64,000 nt of DNA from Symbiodinium natans (GCA_905221605.1 CAJNDS010001336.1:382473-446472), one strand, 5' to 3'. Counted from the first letter of the stretch, positions 33,600-43,829 are shown. Notes: a model not told the origin generated them from the letters alone. A program made the numbers and translations.

Positions 33600-34385
33600 T
33601 AGGGTTTAGGGCTTAGGGTTTAGGGCTTAGGGGTGTTGAAAGGGTTATAAAGAGGGGCCACTAGAAGGGACCCTTCACCCTATTCCCCTATATAACCCTT
33701 ATATATATATATATATACCTTAAATAGTCCCTATATATACCTAAGTAGAACTAACCCTTATATATACCTTAAATAGTCCCCATATTACCTAATATATACA
33801 CCTTAAATAGTCCCCATATTACCTAAGTATAACCCTGATATATACCTTATATAGTCCCTACATACCTAAGTAGCCCCAGAAGCCCCAAAGACCCTAAGGT
33901 CCCTTGTAAGGGTCTCTCCATTACTTCCTTGATCCGGGTCAGCCCCCTAAACTTCCCCTAGGTACAGGGTTTAGGGTTTAGGGTTTAGGGTTCAGGGTTT
34001 CGGGTTTAGGGTTTAGGGCCACCCTCGGAAGCCTCCGGTTGTGCAACTGCGAAACGACGCTCGCTTGCGCAGGTTCGGAAACCCGAAGGACTCAACGACT
34101 GTTTGCTGAGGAAGCCCCCCCAAAATGAAGGATACCAATCCCTACATTGCCCTTTTCAAGGAAGACCATGCTTTTAATTTTAAGGGGGTGAAGCAGATCG
34201 TAGCAAACCCCAACAAAACCTAGGAGGGTTTAGGGTTTTTGGCTTGGGGTTTAGGGTTTATGCAAGAGAATCATCCTACAACAAAGAATATTATCTATTT
34301 CAGGGGGGGGTTCTGCGGCAGTTAGTAGAATCCCCAAAGCCCGAAACGGTTTAGGGTTTAGGGTTTAGGGTTTAGGGCCCTAAAC
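33600..34385. repeat. Telomere-like and AT-rich tandem repeats
   Basis: From 33640 to 33870 there is a tandem AT-rich repeat with the unit CCTTAAATAGTCCC plus ATATATACC, including (TA)n. TTTAGGG units follow at 33965-34015 and 34345-34375. An island at 34020-34115 is open on the minus strand (SFGFPNLRKRASF) but unassigned. Confidence 0.6.
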
Positions 34386-34390
34386 CCTAA

Positions 34391-34470
34391 CTCACTCGTG
34401 CCCTGGGGTTCCGGCCACTGTGAGCACACACTCCTCTTCAATCCCTGCTTTCTCCTGGGCCGCGGCTTGG
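34391..34470 (-). CDS. Exon-like island, unknown gene
   Basis: The minus strand reads AAAQEKAGIEEECVLTVAG, with codon-like composition, between telomere-like repeats. No family is recognised. Confidence 0.4.
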
Positions 34471-34840
34471 CTAAACCCTAAACCCTGAACCCTGAAACCT
34501 GAACCCTAAACCCTAAACCCTGAGCCCTCAACCGTCAACCCTGAACCCTGAACCCTGAACGGCAGCTGTAAGGAGCTTGGGGAGGTACGGGCTTCGGGGT
34601 GCAGTTTTTGGGGTTTGGATCAGGCCCTCTGGGGCTTGCAGCGTTTAGGGTTTAGGGTTTAAGGTTTAGGGTGGGCTTTCAGGTGTAGGTTTTGGGCTTT
34701 TGGGTTTAGTTCAGGGCTTCGGGTTTGGGTGCTTTGGGATTTTTAGTTTTCGGATTGGGATGGTCGGCGGCGGGACTCATCATCAAACTGCAACAGCCAT
34801 CCTAGTGCCAGTAGCCGACATACCCTAAACCCTAAACCAC

Positions 34841-34920
34841 TCTTTCAGAAAGCCCAGTGGCGAGCGTGCTGTCGTAGCCCGCCGTAACCTGTTCCTGGCA
34901 TGTGGGATCTTCTCGCAGGG
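34841..34920 (-). CDS. Exon-like island, unknown gene
   Basis: The minus strand reads REDPTCQEQVTAGYDSTLAT, open over the whole island. C-rich repeat lies on the left (34824-34838). No family is recognised. Confidence 0.4.
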
Positions 34921-35254
34921 CTCAAGCCTTTAGCAACCGAAGAGCCTAAACCCTTCAGGGTTTAGGGTTTAGGGTTCAGGGTGCAGGGTTTAGGGTTTAG
35001 CCCTAGACCCCAAACCTAAAGGCCCAACAGCCCGAACTATGCCCTCAACCTTCTGAGTCCCAGAGTAACCCAGGAATAACAAAGGGCTAAAGGGACCCTA
35101 AGGGCACGCTCTGAGGTCCGAAAGTAACTCCTTACAACCCTAAACCCCTGACGAAATCCCAACTGGGGCTTTAAGGGCTCAGGGCTTGAGGGTTTATGGC
35201 AAACCCTAAACCCTAATCCCTAAACCCGAAACCCCAAACCCCAAACCCTAAACC

Positions 35255-35325
35255 CTAACAAGAGCTCGCGCCTGGCCGCGGTACAGCCGTGTGAGGTGCG
35301 CTGGCAGGGCCAGTGTCCTGAGATT
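35255..35325 (-). CDS. Possible exon, unknown gene
   Basis: The minus strand reads LRTLALPAHLTRLYRGQARA, bounded by CCCTAAA on the left and degenerate G-rich repeat on the right. Weak support. Confidence 0.3.
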
Positions 35326-35692
35326 AAGGTTTTGGGATTTTGGGGCTTTGGCTTTGAGTGGGCTTGGGGCTACCCTAAACCCTAAACCCTAAAACCTAAA
35401 CCCTAAGATTTCGGGCGTTGGGGGGCCCTATGCTACCCTAGATTACCCTCGTCTGTACTTTCACAATCGGTCTACACCGAAGATGGCCCCAAGATAATCC
35501 CGACGTAGTCGAGATGAATCGGGCGCCCAAAACAATCTTCATTCAGGATTGTTCATGTTGCCTTCTTCAAGCACGCCAAAGCTCCCTCTAAACAAAAAGC
35601 TGCATACACCCCTAGTCCCCAAACCCTAAACTCACTAAAAGCTCCTCACCCCCAAAATTTCCCCAAAAACACGCGAATTAGAACCCCCAAAC

Positions 35693-35791
35693 TGGGATGT
35701 TCCCCTTATACTACCAGCCCTTAATAGGGATTCTAGTACCTCCTACTATAATCCCGATTACGGACTGCTAGTGTAAGGGGGGAACAACCCT
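35693..35791. mobile_element. Palindromic MITE-like element, family M1 copy 4
   Basis: It begins TGGGATGTTCCCCTTATACT and ends AGTGTAAGGGGGGAACAACCC; it runs directly into a CCCTAAA array of about 14 units (35788-35884), so its right end lies in telomere-like repeat. Confidence 0.8.
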
Positions 35792-35897
35792 AAACCCTAA
35801 ACCCTAAACCCTAAACCCTAAACCCTAAACCCTAAACCCTAAACCCTAAACCCTAAACCCTAACCCTAAACCCTAAACCCTAAAGCCCCTGAAACTC

Positions 35898-35973
35898 AGG
35901 GCCGCCAAAGCGTCTTCTCAATATACCGACGCAGCTCCGCCATGGTCGCATCCTTCACACTCGCGGCTTCTCT
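35898..35973 (-). CDS. Exon-like island, unknown gene
   Basis: The minus strand reads ASVKDATMAELRRYIEKTLW after an acceptor CCCTAAACCCCTAG that is itself made by the telomere-like repeat. The frame reaches TGA after RP, so either the exon ends there (terminal exon) or a nearby GA/GT donor is used. The exon is probably real: amphipathic and well balanced in composition. Confidence 0.5.
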
Positions 35974-36004
35974 AGGGGTTTAGGGTTTAGGGTTCAGGGT
36001 TTAG

Positions 36005-36157
36005 GGGTTCTACCTCGGACCCTTAAGGTTGCAACCTTGGGCTTTTGGGGGGGTCCCCTTTTCAAAAGGAATCTCTAAGGGAATCCCAAAACCATAGGAG
36101 AAGTAGATGAAGGGAACCTTTGGGAGTAGAATCTTCGGGGTACGAGCCCTCATCCCC
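36005..36157. mobile_element. MITE-like element, family M4 copy 3
   Basis: CTACCTCGGACCCTTAAGG at the left is identical to the copy at 455; the right end has GGTACGAGCCCTCATCCCC. The interior is degenerate. Confidence 0.65.
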
Positions 36158-36629
36158 TTTGAGCTTCGTGCCCCAGGGGGAGTTTCGGTCTCAGGGAGTT
36201 CAGGAGTTGAGCCGAAACCCTACAACATCTCAAGCCCTAAGCTTTTAAACCCTAAGTCCTAAACCCTAAACCCTAAATCCTAAACCCTAAACCCCAAAAA
36301 ACAAAAACACTATGCCCTATAATGCTAGGGTTGAGGGAGCTTCGGGGGAGTTTAGGACGCTCAGGGTTCGAGAAGGCCGTTGGGGTTCCCAAAGTTCGCC
36401 TGGAAGAAAGAGGGGTTTGGGGTTCTGCGGTTTGGGGTCTTCGGGTTGGTTTTCTAGGTTGCTAGAGGCATCCTCACCCAAAAGAGGGGGTTGAGGGCGC
36501 TGAGTGTTAGGAGCAAACTCTGAACCAAAAACCCCTAAGCACTACAAACCCTCAGCATCCCCGAGCTCTGCATCCGGGCTTTAGGGTCTTAGGGCTTTCG
36601 ATGGCCCAAAAACCGAAAACTTCAAAAAC

Positions 36630-36833
36630 CTAAAATCTCCACCCTGCGCCATCAAATTCCTGATCCATCAACCGCTTTCGTTGTGAAATCGTCAATTCAA
36701 ACGACCTGGGTTTCGGACGATGTTGCTGCGTCCTGTTACTAGGAGGAAGTGACCCAAGCCCCTGGTTTCGGAGCCGGGGATGAGATTTGGAGATGTAGGG
36801 GTGAAGCTCCATCAGCATCTGCCGCACGTGCAA
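36630..36833 (-). CDS. Possible coding segment, unknown
   Basis: A 67-codon open minus-strand frame (VRQMLMELHPYISKSHPRL, later TISQRKRLMDQEFDG) in unique sequence without telomere-like units. The composition looks coding, but there is no family match and no clear splice site. Confidence 0.3.
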   Translation of the reverse strand: MHVRQMLMELHPYISKSHPRLRNQGLGSLPPSNRTQQHRPKPRSFELTISQRKRLMDQEFDGAGWRF

Positions 36834-36904
36834 GGCTCAGAACGTTCTGGCTCTTCGGCACGCAGCCGCTTGCTCTGTAGCCATTTCCGGTAGAGCATTC
36901 TTTA

Positions 36905-37015
36905 ACCCAAAGGATCCATGTACCTATAGAGCATATGCCTGGGCCTTAAAGGGATTCCTATATAGGAGCTTTAGGGCCCAAGTATATACTACACAGGTAC
37001 ATGGATCCTTTGGGT
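36905..37015. mobile_element. MITE with perfect 21-bp terminal inverted repeats (M5)
   Basis: Positions 36905-36925 (ACCCAAAGGATCC...) and 36995-37015 (...GGATCCTTTGGGT) are perfect inverted complements of 21 bp, and pairing continues inward less perfectly through GGGCCTTAAAGG / CTTTAGGGCCC. The 111-bp element has no ORF. It is the sharpest TIR pair in the window. Confidence 0.85.
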
Positions 37016-37123
37016 AGATATCCCATGAGGACCACGAAGGTGCAGTACTTCTTGACGCCCTACACCCTAAACCCTAAAACCTAAACCCTAAACCCTAAAC
37101 CCTAAACCCTAAACCCTAAACCC

Positions 37124-37209
37124 TACAGCTGCTCCCTCTGAGCCTTGGCCTTTGCTCTCCTTGGCCCACTCTCCAGCACGACTTGAAGAAGTCGCATGGT
37201 ATCAAGCAG
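37124..37209 (-). CDS. Exon-like island, unknown gene
   Basis: The minus strand reads LLDTMRLLQVVLESGPRRAK, then AKAQREQL, a helical, charged segment. The downstream CAGCT-GTAGGG gives a GT donor from the repeat. C-rich array left (37065-37122), G-rich array right (37211-37266). Confidence 0.5.
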
Positions 37210-37279
37210 AGTTTAGGGTTTAGGGTTTAGGGTTTAGGGTTTAGGGTTTAGGGTTTAGGGTTTAGGGACAGGAACAGCT

Positions 37280-37380
37280 AGGAAGCAAGAGACGTGAAAA
37301 GGAAGCTTCTGAGTGCAAAGGTGCAAGTGGTGCGGGGTCCGTCCTCATTGATGCTGATCTGCACCTTGAACAGGGAAGGG
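37280..37380 (-). CDS. Possible exon, unknown gene
   Basis: The minus strand reads SLFKVQISINEDGPRTTCTF then ALRSFLF, beta-rich in appearance. The plus strand is also open, so the strand is uncertain. Confidence 0.35.
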
Positions 37381-37879
37381 CCCCACCCCCGCCCGAAGCC
37401 CTACAGCATCTTAAAACCCCTTGATGCCCACAAACCTCTAGACTCTAAACTCAACCCTAAACCCCAAAACGCTACCAAACCTTGCTGCACTCCAAAACCC
37501 TCTATGCTCCGGAAGCCAACCCGATGAGTTCCAAGGAAGCTTTGCGGACGCGAAACCCCTAGACGCGTTCGTGTTCAGGACCTTAAAGCCGAAACAGCCC
37601 TACACCCCCGAAACCACCCAGCTCGAAGCGCGCGCGTAGGCGCTCCCTTGTGGGGTGCTTGCGGTTGTTGAAGGTTTCACAAGGATTACTTGCTGCGTCG
37701 TAACCGTCACTTCGGGAGCTAGGTACATCTGCCTGCACTCCCCTACCAAAAGCCCCAAAAACCAGTAAGTCGTGTTGAGAGGAAACTCTAAACCCCGAAC
37801 CTAGCCCGCGAAGAAGTGGTTTTGGCTTTCGGGAATCAGGGTCCTAGGGTTTAGGATAGTAACTGGCACCGCTGGCTTA

Positions 37880-38735
37880 TCAAGCAAATGCGGATCTGAT
37901 TTTTTCTGAAATATTTCTGAAAAAGTTTATGATTGTTTTTCTGGTCTGTGAAAAGTTTCTGATTTATTTTCTGAATCTGCTTCGGCGTGAATGATGATTT
38001 TTTTTCTGAAAATGCTCCCCTACGAGCGGGAGAACAGAATTCAGAAAAAAATCAGAAATAATTCAGAAATATGCTGTATATACCATGCTTTTTCTGATTT
38101 CCCCTCCCCGTTCCGGATGCCCAGAAATTTCTGAAAAAAGATCTGGTCCGGATGCGCCATGGGACATGGAAAGTCAGAAAAGCATAGTATACACAGCACT
38201 TTTTTGATGTTTTTTTGACATGCCCCCTCCAGGGTCCAGAGGTTGGGGGAGATCAGAATTCAGAAAACATCAGAAAATATTTCAGAAATATGCTGCAGAA
38301 ACCATGCTTTTTCTGATTTCCCCTCCCCGGTCCGGATGCCCAGACATTTCTGAAAAAACTTCTGGTCCGGATGCCCGCCATGGGGCATGGAAAGTCAGCA
38401 AAGCATGGCATACACAGCACTTTGTGTTGATTTTTTTTTGACATGCCCCCTCCAGGGCCCCAGGGGTTGGGGGGGCGGGGGGGGGGCGGGGGGGGCGGGG
38501 AGATCAGAATTCAGAGAAAATCAGGAAATGCTTCAGAAATATGCTGTATATGCCATGGTTTTTTTCTGATTTTCCAGCCACTGGAGCTGGGATTCGGAGT
38601 TTCTGAAAAAAGTCTGAGTTTTTTCTAGCGCGAAAATATTTAATACATTTTTCCAGACATGTTTTTGGAGTCAGAGTTTTCTTCAGAAATCTGTTCAGAA
38701 ATTTTTCAAAAAATCATTATTCCAGGTTTTCTTCT
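37880..38735. repeat. About 220-bp tandem repeat rich in TCAGAAA/TTTCTGA
   Basis: Roughly two and a half units. TCTGATTTCCCCTCCCC starts at about 38092 and again near 38311; GACATGCCCCCTCCAGGG occurs at 38218 and 38440. Each unit is full of short inverted TTTCTGA/TCAGAAA pairs and contains ATGCTGTATATACCATGC. The block is free of telomere-like units, unlike everything around it. The open frames are repeat translations. Confidence 0.8.
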
Positions 38736-38845
38736 GTAAGCCAGCCGATGCCCGTCCCTAGTTTAGGATTTCGGAAGCTTGGGTATGAAGTGGCAAAGAC
38801 AGGGTTTAGAGTTTAGTTTAGGGTTTAGGGTTTAGAGCCCTTCCC

Positions 38846-38955
38846 TAGACCCAAGAGCAACCTGAAATGAAAAGAGTGCCCTTTTTGGTTTAAAAGGGGC
38901 TGGTAAGGGAACACAACCCTCAAAAAAGGAAGAAATAAGGGCTCCCCCTGTGAGA
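38846..38955. mobile_element. MITE-like repeat, family M8 copy 3
   Basis: GAGTGCCCTTTTTGGTTTAAAAGGG, TGGTAAGGGAACAC and AAAAAAGG...AATAAGGGCT blocks occur in the family order. It lies a few bases left of an M1 copy. Confidence 0.6.
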
Positions 38956-38962
38956 ATAAAGA

Positions 38963-39062
38963 CTTGGGAGGTTCCCCCCTATACGAACAGTCCTTAATAG
39001 GGATTAGAGTGCCCCCTATTAAAACCCCGATGAAGGACTGTTAGTACGGGAACATCCCCCAA
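38963..39062. mobile_element. Palindromic MITE-like element, family M1 copy 5
   Basis: It begins CTTGGGAGGTTCCCCCCTAT and ends GTACGGGAACATCCCCCAAC; arms pair through CAGTCCTTAATAGGGATT and its complement. Confidence 0.8.
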
Positions 39063-39352
39063 CTAACACCCTAATAACAAGCCACGCACCCCCGGTGAGA
39101 TGTCGAGCTGCGAAACCTTGATGCACCTGCGGCGGAAACCTTTGAACCCTAAACCCTTAACCCTAAAACCGAAAGCTGAAACCTAAACTCCCCAAAACCT
39201 CGAAGCCCTGAAGCTGTAAAAAACCCCAAAGCACCGAAGGCCGCCAAAGCCCGAATCCAGACCTAAAACCCCAAAGCCCCGAAAGCTCCTAGAGCACCCA
39301 AAGCCCTGCAAAATCCCCGAAGCCCTTAAACCCCGAATCCCCACCCTAAACT

Positions 39353-39428
39353 CCCTAAACCCTGAACCCTAAACTCCCTAAACTCCCTAAACTCCCTAAA
39401 CTCCCTAAACTCCCTAAACTCCCTGAAC
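39353..39428. repeat. (ACTCCCTAA)n variant array
   Basis: About six 9-bp ACTCCCTAA units, a lengthened version of the CCCTAAA unit. Confidence 0.8.
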
Positions 39429-39465
39429 CCTAAACCCTAACCCCCCCAAAAAAAGAAGAAACACC

Positions 39466-39572
39466 GAACTTCGGTCGGGCGACCTCACGCCCCGAGAGAA
39501 GTCTCAGTGTCAGCGTGATGTCGCGCCCGCGGATGGAGGGAGGCGACTGGTCCTGGCGACTCGGGCCTTCTT
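39466..39572 (-). CDS. Exon-like island, possible ubiquitin-like domain start
   Basis: The minus strand reads SIRGRDITLTLRLLSGREVA, then RPKF. The hydrophobic beta-hairpin ITLTLRLLSGREV resembles the first strand-turn of ubiquitin-like folds (x-I-x-V-K-x-L-(S/T)-G-(K/R)). C-rich repeat on the left, G-rich on the right. The similarity is short, so the domain call is tentative. Confidence 0.45.
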
Positions 39573-39931
39573 CAGGGTCTTAGGGCAAAGGGCTTTGGGG
39601 TCTAGGGGTTTACGGTTTTTGAGGGTTAAGGGTTTTAGGGGTTTTGGGGTTTAGGGTTTAAGTTTTTGTTTGGGTTTAGGGTTTGGGGTTTAGGGTTTAG
39701 GGAACATAGGATAGGGATTAAGCTTTAGGGCTTCGGGCCCTCGAATTGCGAACATGACACCCAACATACGCACACCCACCCAGAGTCACAAGGAACCATA
39801 TGGGACCCTTAGGGTGCCTTCAGGCCCGGAATTTTAGCCCAAGCCGCCTGAACCCTAAACCCTGAACCCTGAACCCTGAACCCTAAACCCTAAACCCTAA
39901 ACCCAAAACCTAAACCCTAAACTTCCCAACT

Positions 39932-40020
39932 ACCCAGCCTCCTCGCCCTCGGGATCCTCCGTCTCTGCGCGCGCAGAGCTGTCGTCCGCAAGCTTCAACT
40001 CATCGCTGTCCTCTGAGGGT
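39932..40020 (-). CDS. Exon-like island, acidic C-terminal tail
   Basis: The minus strand has CCCTCAG as acceptor, then EDSDELKLADDSSARAETED and PEGEEAG before TAG. It could be a terminal exon with an acidic tail, or the TAG may lie in a donor (GG-GTAGTT). The acidic, low-hydrophobic composition with a good acceptor makes an exon likely. Confidence 0.5.
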
Positions 40021-40027
40021 TCCGTAA

Positions 40028-40134
40028 GGGTTTAGGGTTTAGGGTTTAGGGTTTAGGGCTTAGGGTTTAGGGTTTAGGGTTTAGGGTTTAGGGTTTAGGG
40101 TTTAGGGTTTAGGGTTTAGGGTTTAGGGTTTAGG
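40028..40134. repeat. (TTTAGGG)15 array
   Basis: About fifteen units with a single TTAGGGC variant. On the minus strand this is (CCCTAAA)n leading into the acceptor of the exon at 39932-40020. Confidence 0.95.
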
Positions 40135-40700
40135 CCCCAAAACTTGGCTAAGACTTAGGGGGGCAGGGCTCGCACACCAGGGCTGCAGCTTTTGGAAGCC
40201 CAGGCGTAAGGGTTTTGTTTGGGGTATTCCCCTCGGGGTGAGTTCTAGGGTTTAGGGTTTAGGGTTTAGGGTTTTAGGCTTGGGGCTTAGGGCCCCTACT
40301 TCACGACTCTTTAGAAGAAAGCTTAAGGGACCCAAACCCAACAACTGACCATACACCCTATACCCTAAACCCGAAACCCTGCATCTTAAACCCAAAACCC
40401 GATGAAGGGACCCTGCAACCTCCCGTAGAATTTCGAGGGGCGGTAAATATAGGATCCTTCCAACCGCGTTCTCTAGGGTGGAGGGGGGACTTCGGTTTTT
40501 TCAAGACGTCGTACGTGGGCTTCTGAATGCCTGAGACACAACCCGAACTCCTAAGCCCTAAGCCCCAAGCCCGCCGCCAAGCCCTAAGCCCTTACAGTTC
40601 TAGGGTTTAGAGTTTAGGGTTTAGGGCTCCAGGGTAGCCCTAAGCCCTGAACCCTTCACAGTTTCTGGGCTTTAGAGGTTTTGTGTTTTAGGGGTTTCAG

Positions 40701-40793
40701 CACAAGACTGCGGACGAGGCGCCATCTACGTTGCTCCCAAGGTGGAGAACATGCCCGACCGTGGCGTGCCCCAAGGTTTGCAAGGAATCCGTG
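40701..40793 (+). CDS. Plus-strand exon with canonical splice sites, unknown gene
   Basis: The island follows GGGGTTTCAG (acceptor) and ends at CGTG-GTAAGTT (canonical donor). The best frame reads GRGAIYVAPKVENMPDRGVP, then QGLQGIR. Unlike most islands, the splice signals fit the plus strand, implying that a gene of opposite direction, or a nested gene, passes here. Confidence 0.45.
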
Positions 40794-42105
40794 GTAAGTT
40801 GGGTTTGAGGGTTTAGGGCTTAGGGTTTACGGGTTTAGGGTTTAGAAGCTTGACCGAATTCACCGGGAGGGGGGGGGGTTGCTATTAGGGATCAGAGAGA
40901 GAAGGTTCAAAGGGGTTTCAGTGGGTCCAACAAAGCTACGTAAAGGGGAGGGGGGCTCCTTGGCCTGGACTGGATCTAAGGATCGATAACCACCAAACTT
41001 GATAGCAGCCGGGCGCAAACTTCACGCAAGAGAAGGGTTTTTGAGGTGTAGGGTTTAGGGTTTAGGGTGACTGGCTTAGGGTTTTGTAGCGTTTAGAGTT
41101 TAGAATCTAGGGTTTAGAGCTTTCTTCGGGGCCTGAAGCAACCAAACTCCTTTCGTAGCTCAACTTTAGCCGCTCTTTTTGTTCTGTTCTGGGCTCTCCT
41201 CTTTTAGGTCGAGTCTTGAGGTTCGGGGTTTAGGGTTTATATAGGATTGCAAACACACCAATCCGTGAGGCATGCTGATTAAATGGGCCTCTGGACTGAA
41301 CCCAGACCCTACGCTGTACACTCAAAAGCCCCTGCATCAGCACCCTGGTCAAGAGGTTCCAACCCACTCTGAGGGTTCATCCCCTCAAACCCTTTAAACC
41401 CACAGACCCACAGACCCGAGCTCCATCCCCTAAACCCTATAAACCCCCTCTTTTGCCGCTTCGCCAACAAAGCGCACAGCCCTTTCTTCGCAGGAAGCGT
41501 CACGCGCTTCCTTTCTGGCATGCCGGGAGAGGGGCCTTTTCTTGCAGAGAGGGTTTAGGGTTTAGGGGTTTAGGGGAGAAACTTTGTTTGGGTTTTTTTG
41601 GGGGGGTTTTCTTGGCTTGGTGCTTAGGCCTTAACCCTAGACATCCTTAAAGTCTAAACCCTGCACCCTAAACCCGAGGCTGAGTTGGAATTCAGGGCTT
41701 TGTTGGGTAGAAAACAACCCTCCCCTGGCGTGCGTTCGTTATCGCTCTCAGGTGGAACGCCGGGAGCTCTCCCGGGCGTGTGCTATTCACACAGCTTGGG
41801 GTGCATAGGGTTTAGGGTTTAGGGTTTAGGGTGCATCGGGTTTAGGTTTTAGGTTTTAGGGTTGAGGACCCTCTGCCTGAAGCCCCCAACAACCCCAAGC
41901 ACGCGGAGGTTCATCGAAAGGTTTTGGGTTCTCAGCACGGTAACTGCAATACGACAAGCTCGTTGAGACACGCCATAAATCGTAGAAGCCTCCTTCGGCT
42001 ACTGAAACTCCCCGGCATGCCTAGAAGCCCGAGTAAACTCCAAGCCCTAAACCCTAAACCCTAAACCCTAAACCCTACTCTAAACCCCCCCCTCAACCTC
42101 CAAGG
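40794..42105. other. Repeat-rich stretch without a firm gene
   Basis: TTTAGGG-type units (40810-40850, 41046-41120, 41550-41575, 41808-41865) and unique pieces. Open frames at about 41309-41560 and 41930-42010 are not recognised. C-rich units lie at 42044-42080. Confidence 0.4.
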
Positions 42106-42107
42106 AA

Positions 42108-42190
42108 AGAGCCGCGGGCGTTCCGGGACTCAGTGACGCGAAGCTCAGGGAACGTGGCCTCGGACAACTCCTGGAAGGGCGGACAGATTA
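42108..42190 (-). CDS. Exon-like island, unknown gene
   Basis: The minus strand reads ICPPFQELSEATFPELRVTE, then SRNARGSF, after TCCGCCCTTCCAG, which is a possible acceptor. No family match. Confidence 0.4.
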
Positions 42191-42291
42191 CCCTGAACCC
42201 TGAACCCTTACCCCTAAACCCTAACCCCTAAACCCTAAACCCTAAACCCTAAACCCTTACTCAACCTCTGAAGGCCCGAGCCAGGCCCAAA

Positions 42292-42380
42292 GCCAAACCT
42301 TGACACAGACCTCGACGTCGGCAAGGGTGGAGCGCGAGCAGGGCTCTTTCAAGTCAAGGTGCGCGAACCTGGGTGCCTCT
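42292..42380 (-). CDS. Exon-like island, unknown gene
   Basis: The minus strand reads RFAHLDLKEPCSRSTLADVE, then VCVKVW, following an acceptor GAGGCACCCAG. Flanked C-rich left and G-rich right. The plus frame is also open, but the minus frame has the splice signals. Confidence 0.45.
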
Positions 42381-42515
42381 AGGGTTTAGGGTTCTAGGGT
42401 TTTAGGGTTTTAGGGTTTAGGGTTTTAGGTTTAGGGTGTTAGGGTTTAGGGTTTAGGGTTTAGGGTTTAGGGTTTAGGGTTTTAGGGTTTAGGGTTTAGG
42501 GTTTAGGGTTTAGGG
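42381..42515. repeat. (TTTAGGG)n array with TTTTAGGG variants
   Basis: About eighteen units, several with an extra T. It lies at the acceptor side of the preceding minus-strand exon island. Confidence 0.85.
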
Positions 42516-43064
42516 CAGACCATCATATATCCTCAACCCCAAGCCCTAGACATAATCAGCGCCCAGGGGTGTGATAACGCCCGAAGTCTTAAGCGTCGTA
42601 AGAAGCCTTTTCCCACAACTGTCACTGTGTGACGACAGGCCTTAGGGTCTAGGGTTGAGGGTGCCCCCCGCCTGTAGGACGGAGAATTACGCTCAGCACG
42701 TGCTGCGAACTGACCGTAAAGTCCCCTAAACCCTAAACCCTAAGCCCTAAGCCCTAAACCCCTAAAAACCCTAAGCCCTAAACCTAAACCCCAGACAAAT
42801 TTATTTGGAGCTACCCCAAAGGGCTTCGGTCTGAAGCCAAAGGATAACCCGTAAACCCGGCGTATGCTGAGATATTCCCATGGACCCGAAACACCCTAAA
42901 CACCAAAAACCACAAACCCTCAACCCCAAAACCCAAGCCCTCAACCCCAAGCCCCCAAGCCCGCAACCCCAAGCCCCCAATCCCAAGAAAACCCGCAACC
43001 CCAATCCCTAAACCTCAAACCCCAAACCCCAAACCCTAAACCCCAAACCCTCCACTAAAGGACA

Positions 43065-43155
43065 ATGGCTGAGGGGGCCAAGGGCTCCTTCTGCTCCTGG
43101 GAGGCATCGCGTCCGCAGCGAGGAGGGTCGTGGGGCTCCGTTGCGGCGTCCTGGT
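43065..43155 (-). CDS. Exon-like island, unknown gene
   Basis: The minus strand reads QDAATEPHDLLAADAMPPRS. C-rich array left (43015-43045), G-rich arrays right (43158-43290). No family match. Confidence 0.35.
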
Positions 43156-43157
43156 GT

Positions 43158-43615
43158 TGGGGTTTGAGGGTTTAGGGTTTAGGGTTTGGGGTTTGGGGTT
43201 TAGGGTTTGGGGTTTGGGGTTTAGGGTTTGGGGTTTGGGGTTTAGGGTTTGGGGTTCGGGGTTTGGGGGTTTGGGTTTTTAGGGTTTGAGAGGTTTCAGG
43301 GCTTTAAGTGCTTAAGGGTCCTGGTGTTGGGGTTTGATGAATTAGGGTTTCGGGGTTTCGGGGTTTCAGGGTTTAGGGTGTTTAAGGGTTTTAGGAGCTT
43401 CAGGTTTTAAGGGTTTTAGGGGTTTCAGGGTTTATAAGGGCTTCTGGCTTAGGGCTTTAGAGTTCGGACTTGAGGGGCTTAAGGGAGTTGACGGGGTCAG
43501 GGGCAGGGGCTTTGGGCTTCGCAGGGTTTCTGGGGCGTACAGGACTCTAGGGAGTCTTAGGACGTTAAGGCTTGAAAGGTTTTAGGGTTTAGGGTTTAGG
43601 GTTTAGGGTTTAGGG
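43158..43615. repeat. Degenerate G-rich repeat field
   Basis: TTTAGGG and TTTGGGG units alternate near the left, then decay through GGTTTCAGGG and GGTTTTAGGG forms and end in perfect units at 43577-43612. No gene. G homopolymers at 43700-43721 may be of uncertain length. Confidence 0.7.
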
Positions 43616-43829
43616 CTACGACTAAAAATTTAGGGTTTAAAGGTCTATAGTCGGGGAGGGACATAGACCTGCAGGCGCAATGACCATAAACCCAAAGGTT
43701 GGGGGGGGGGGGGGGGGGGGTCGGACTATAAGGCCCCACAACAATCATGAGTTTCCATAAACCAATAGGGTCAATGAAGCAGGGTTGATATTCCTTCTAT
43801 CCCCAAAAGGACACCCAAGATTAAGAAGG

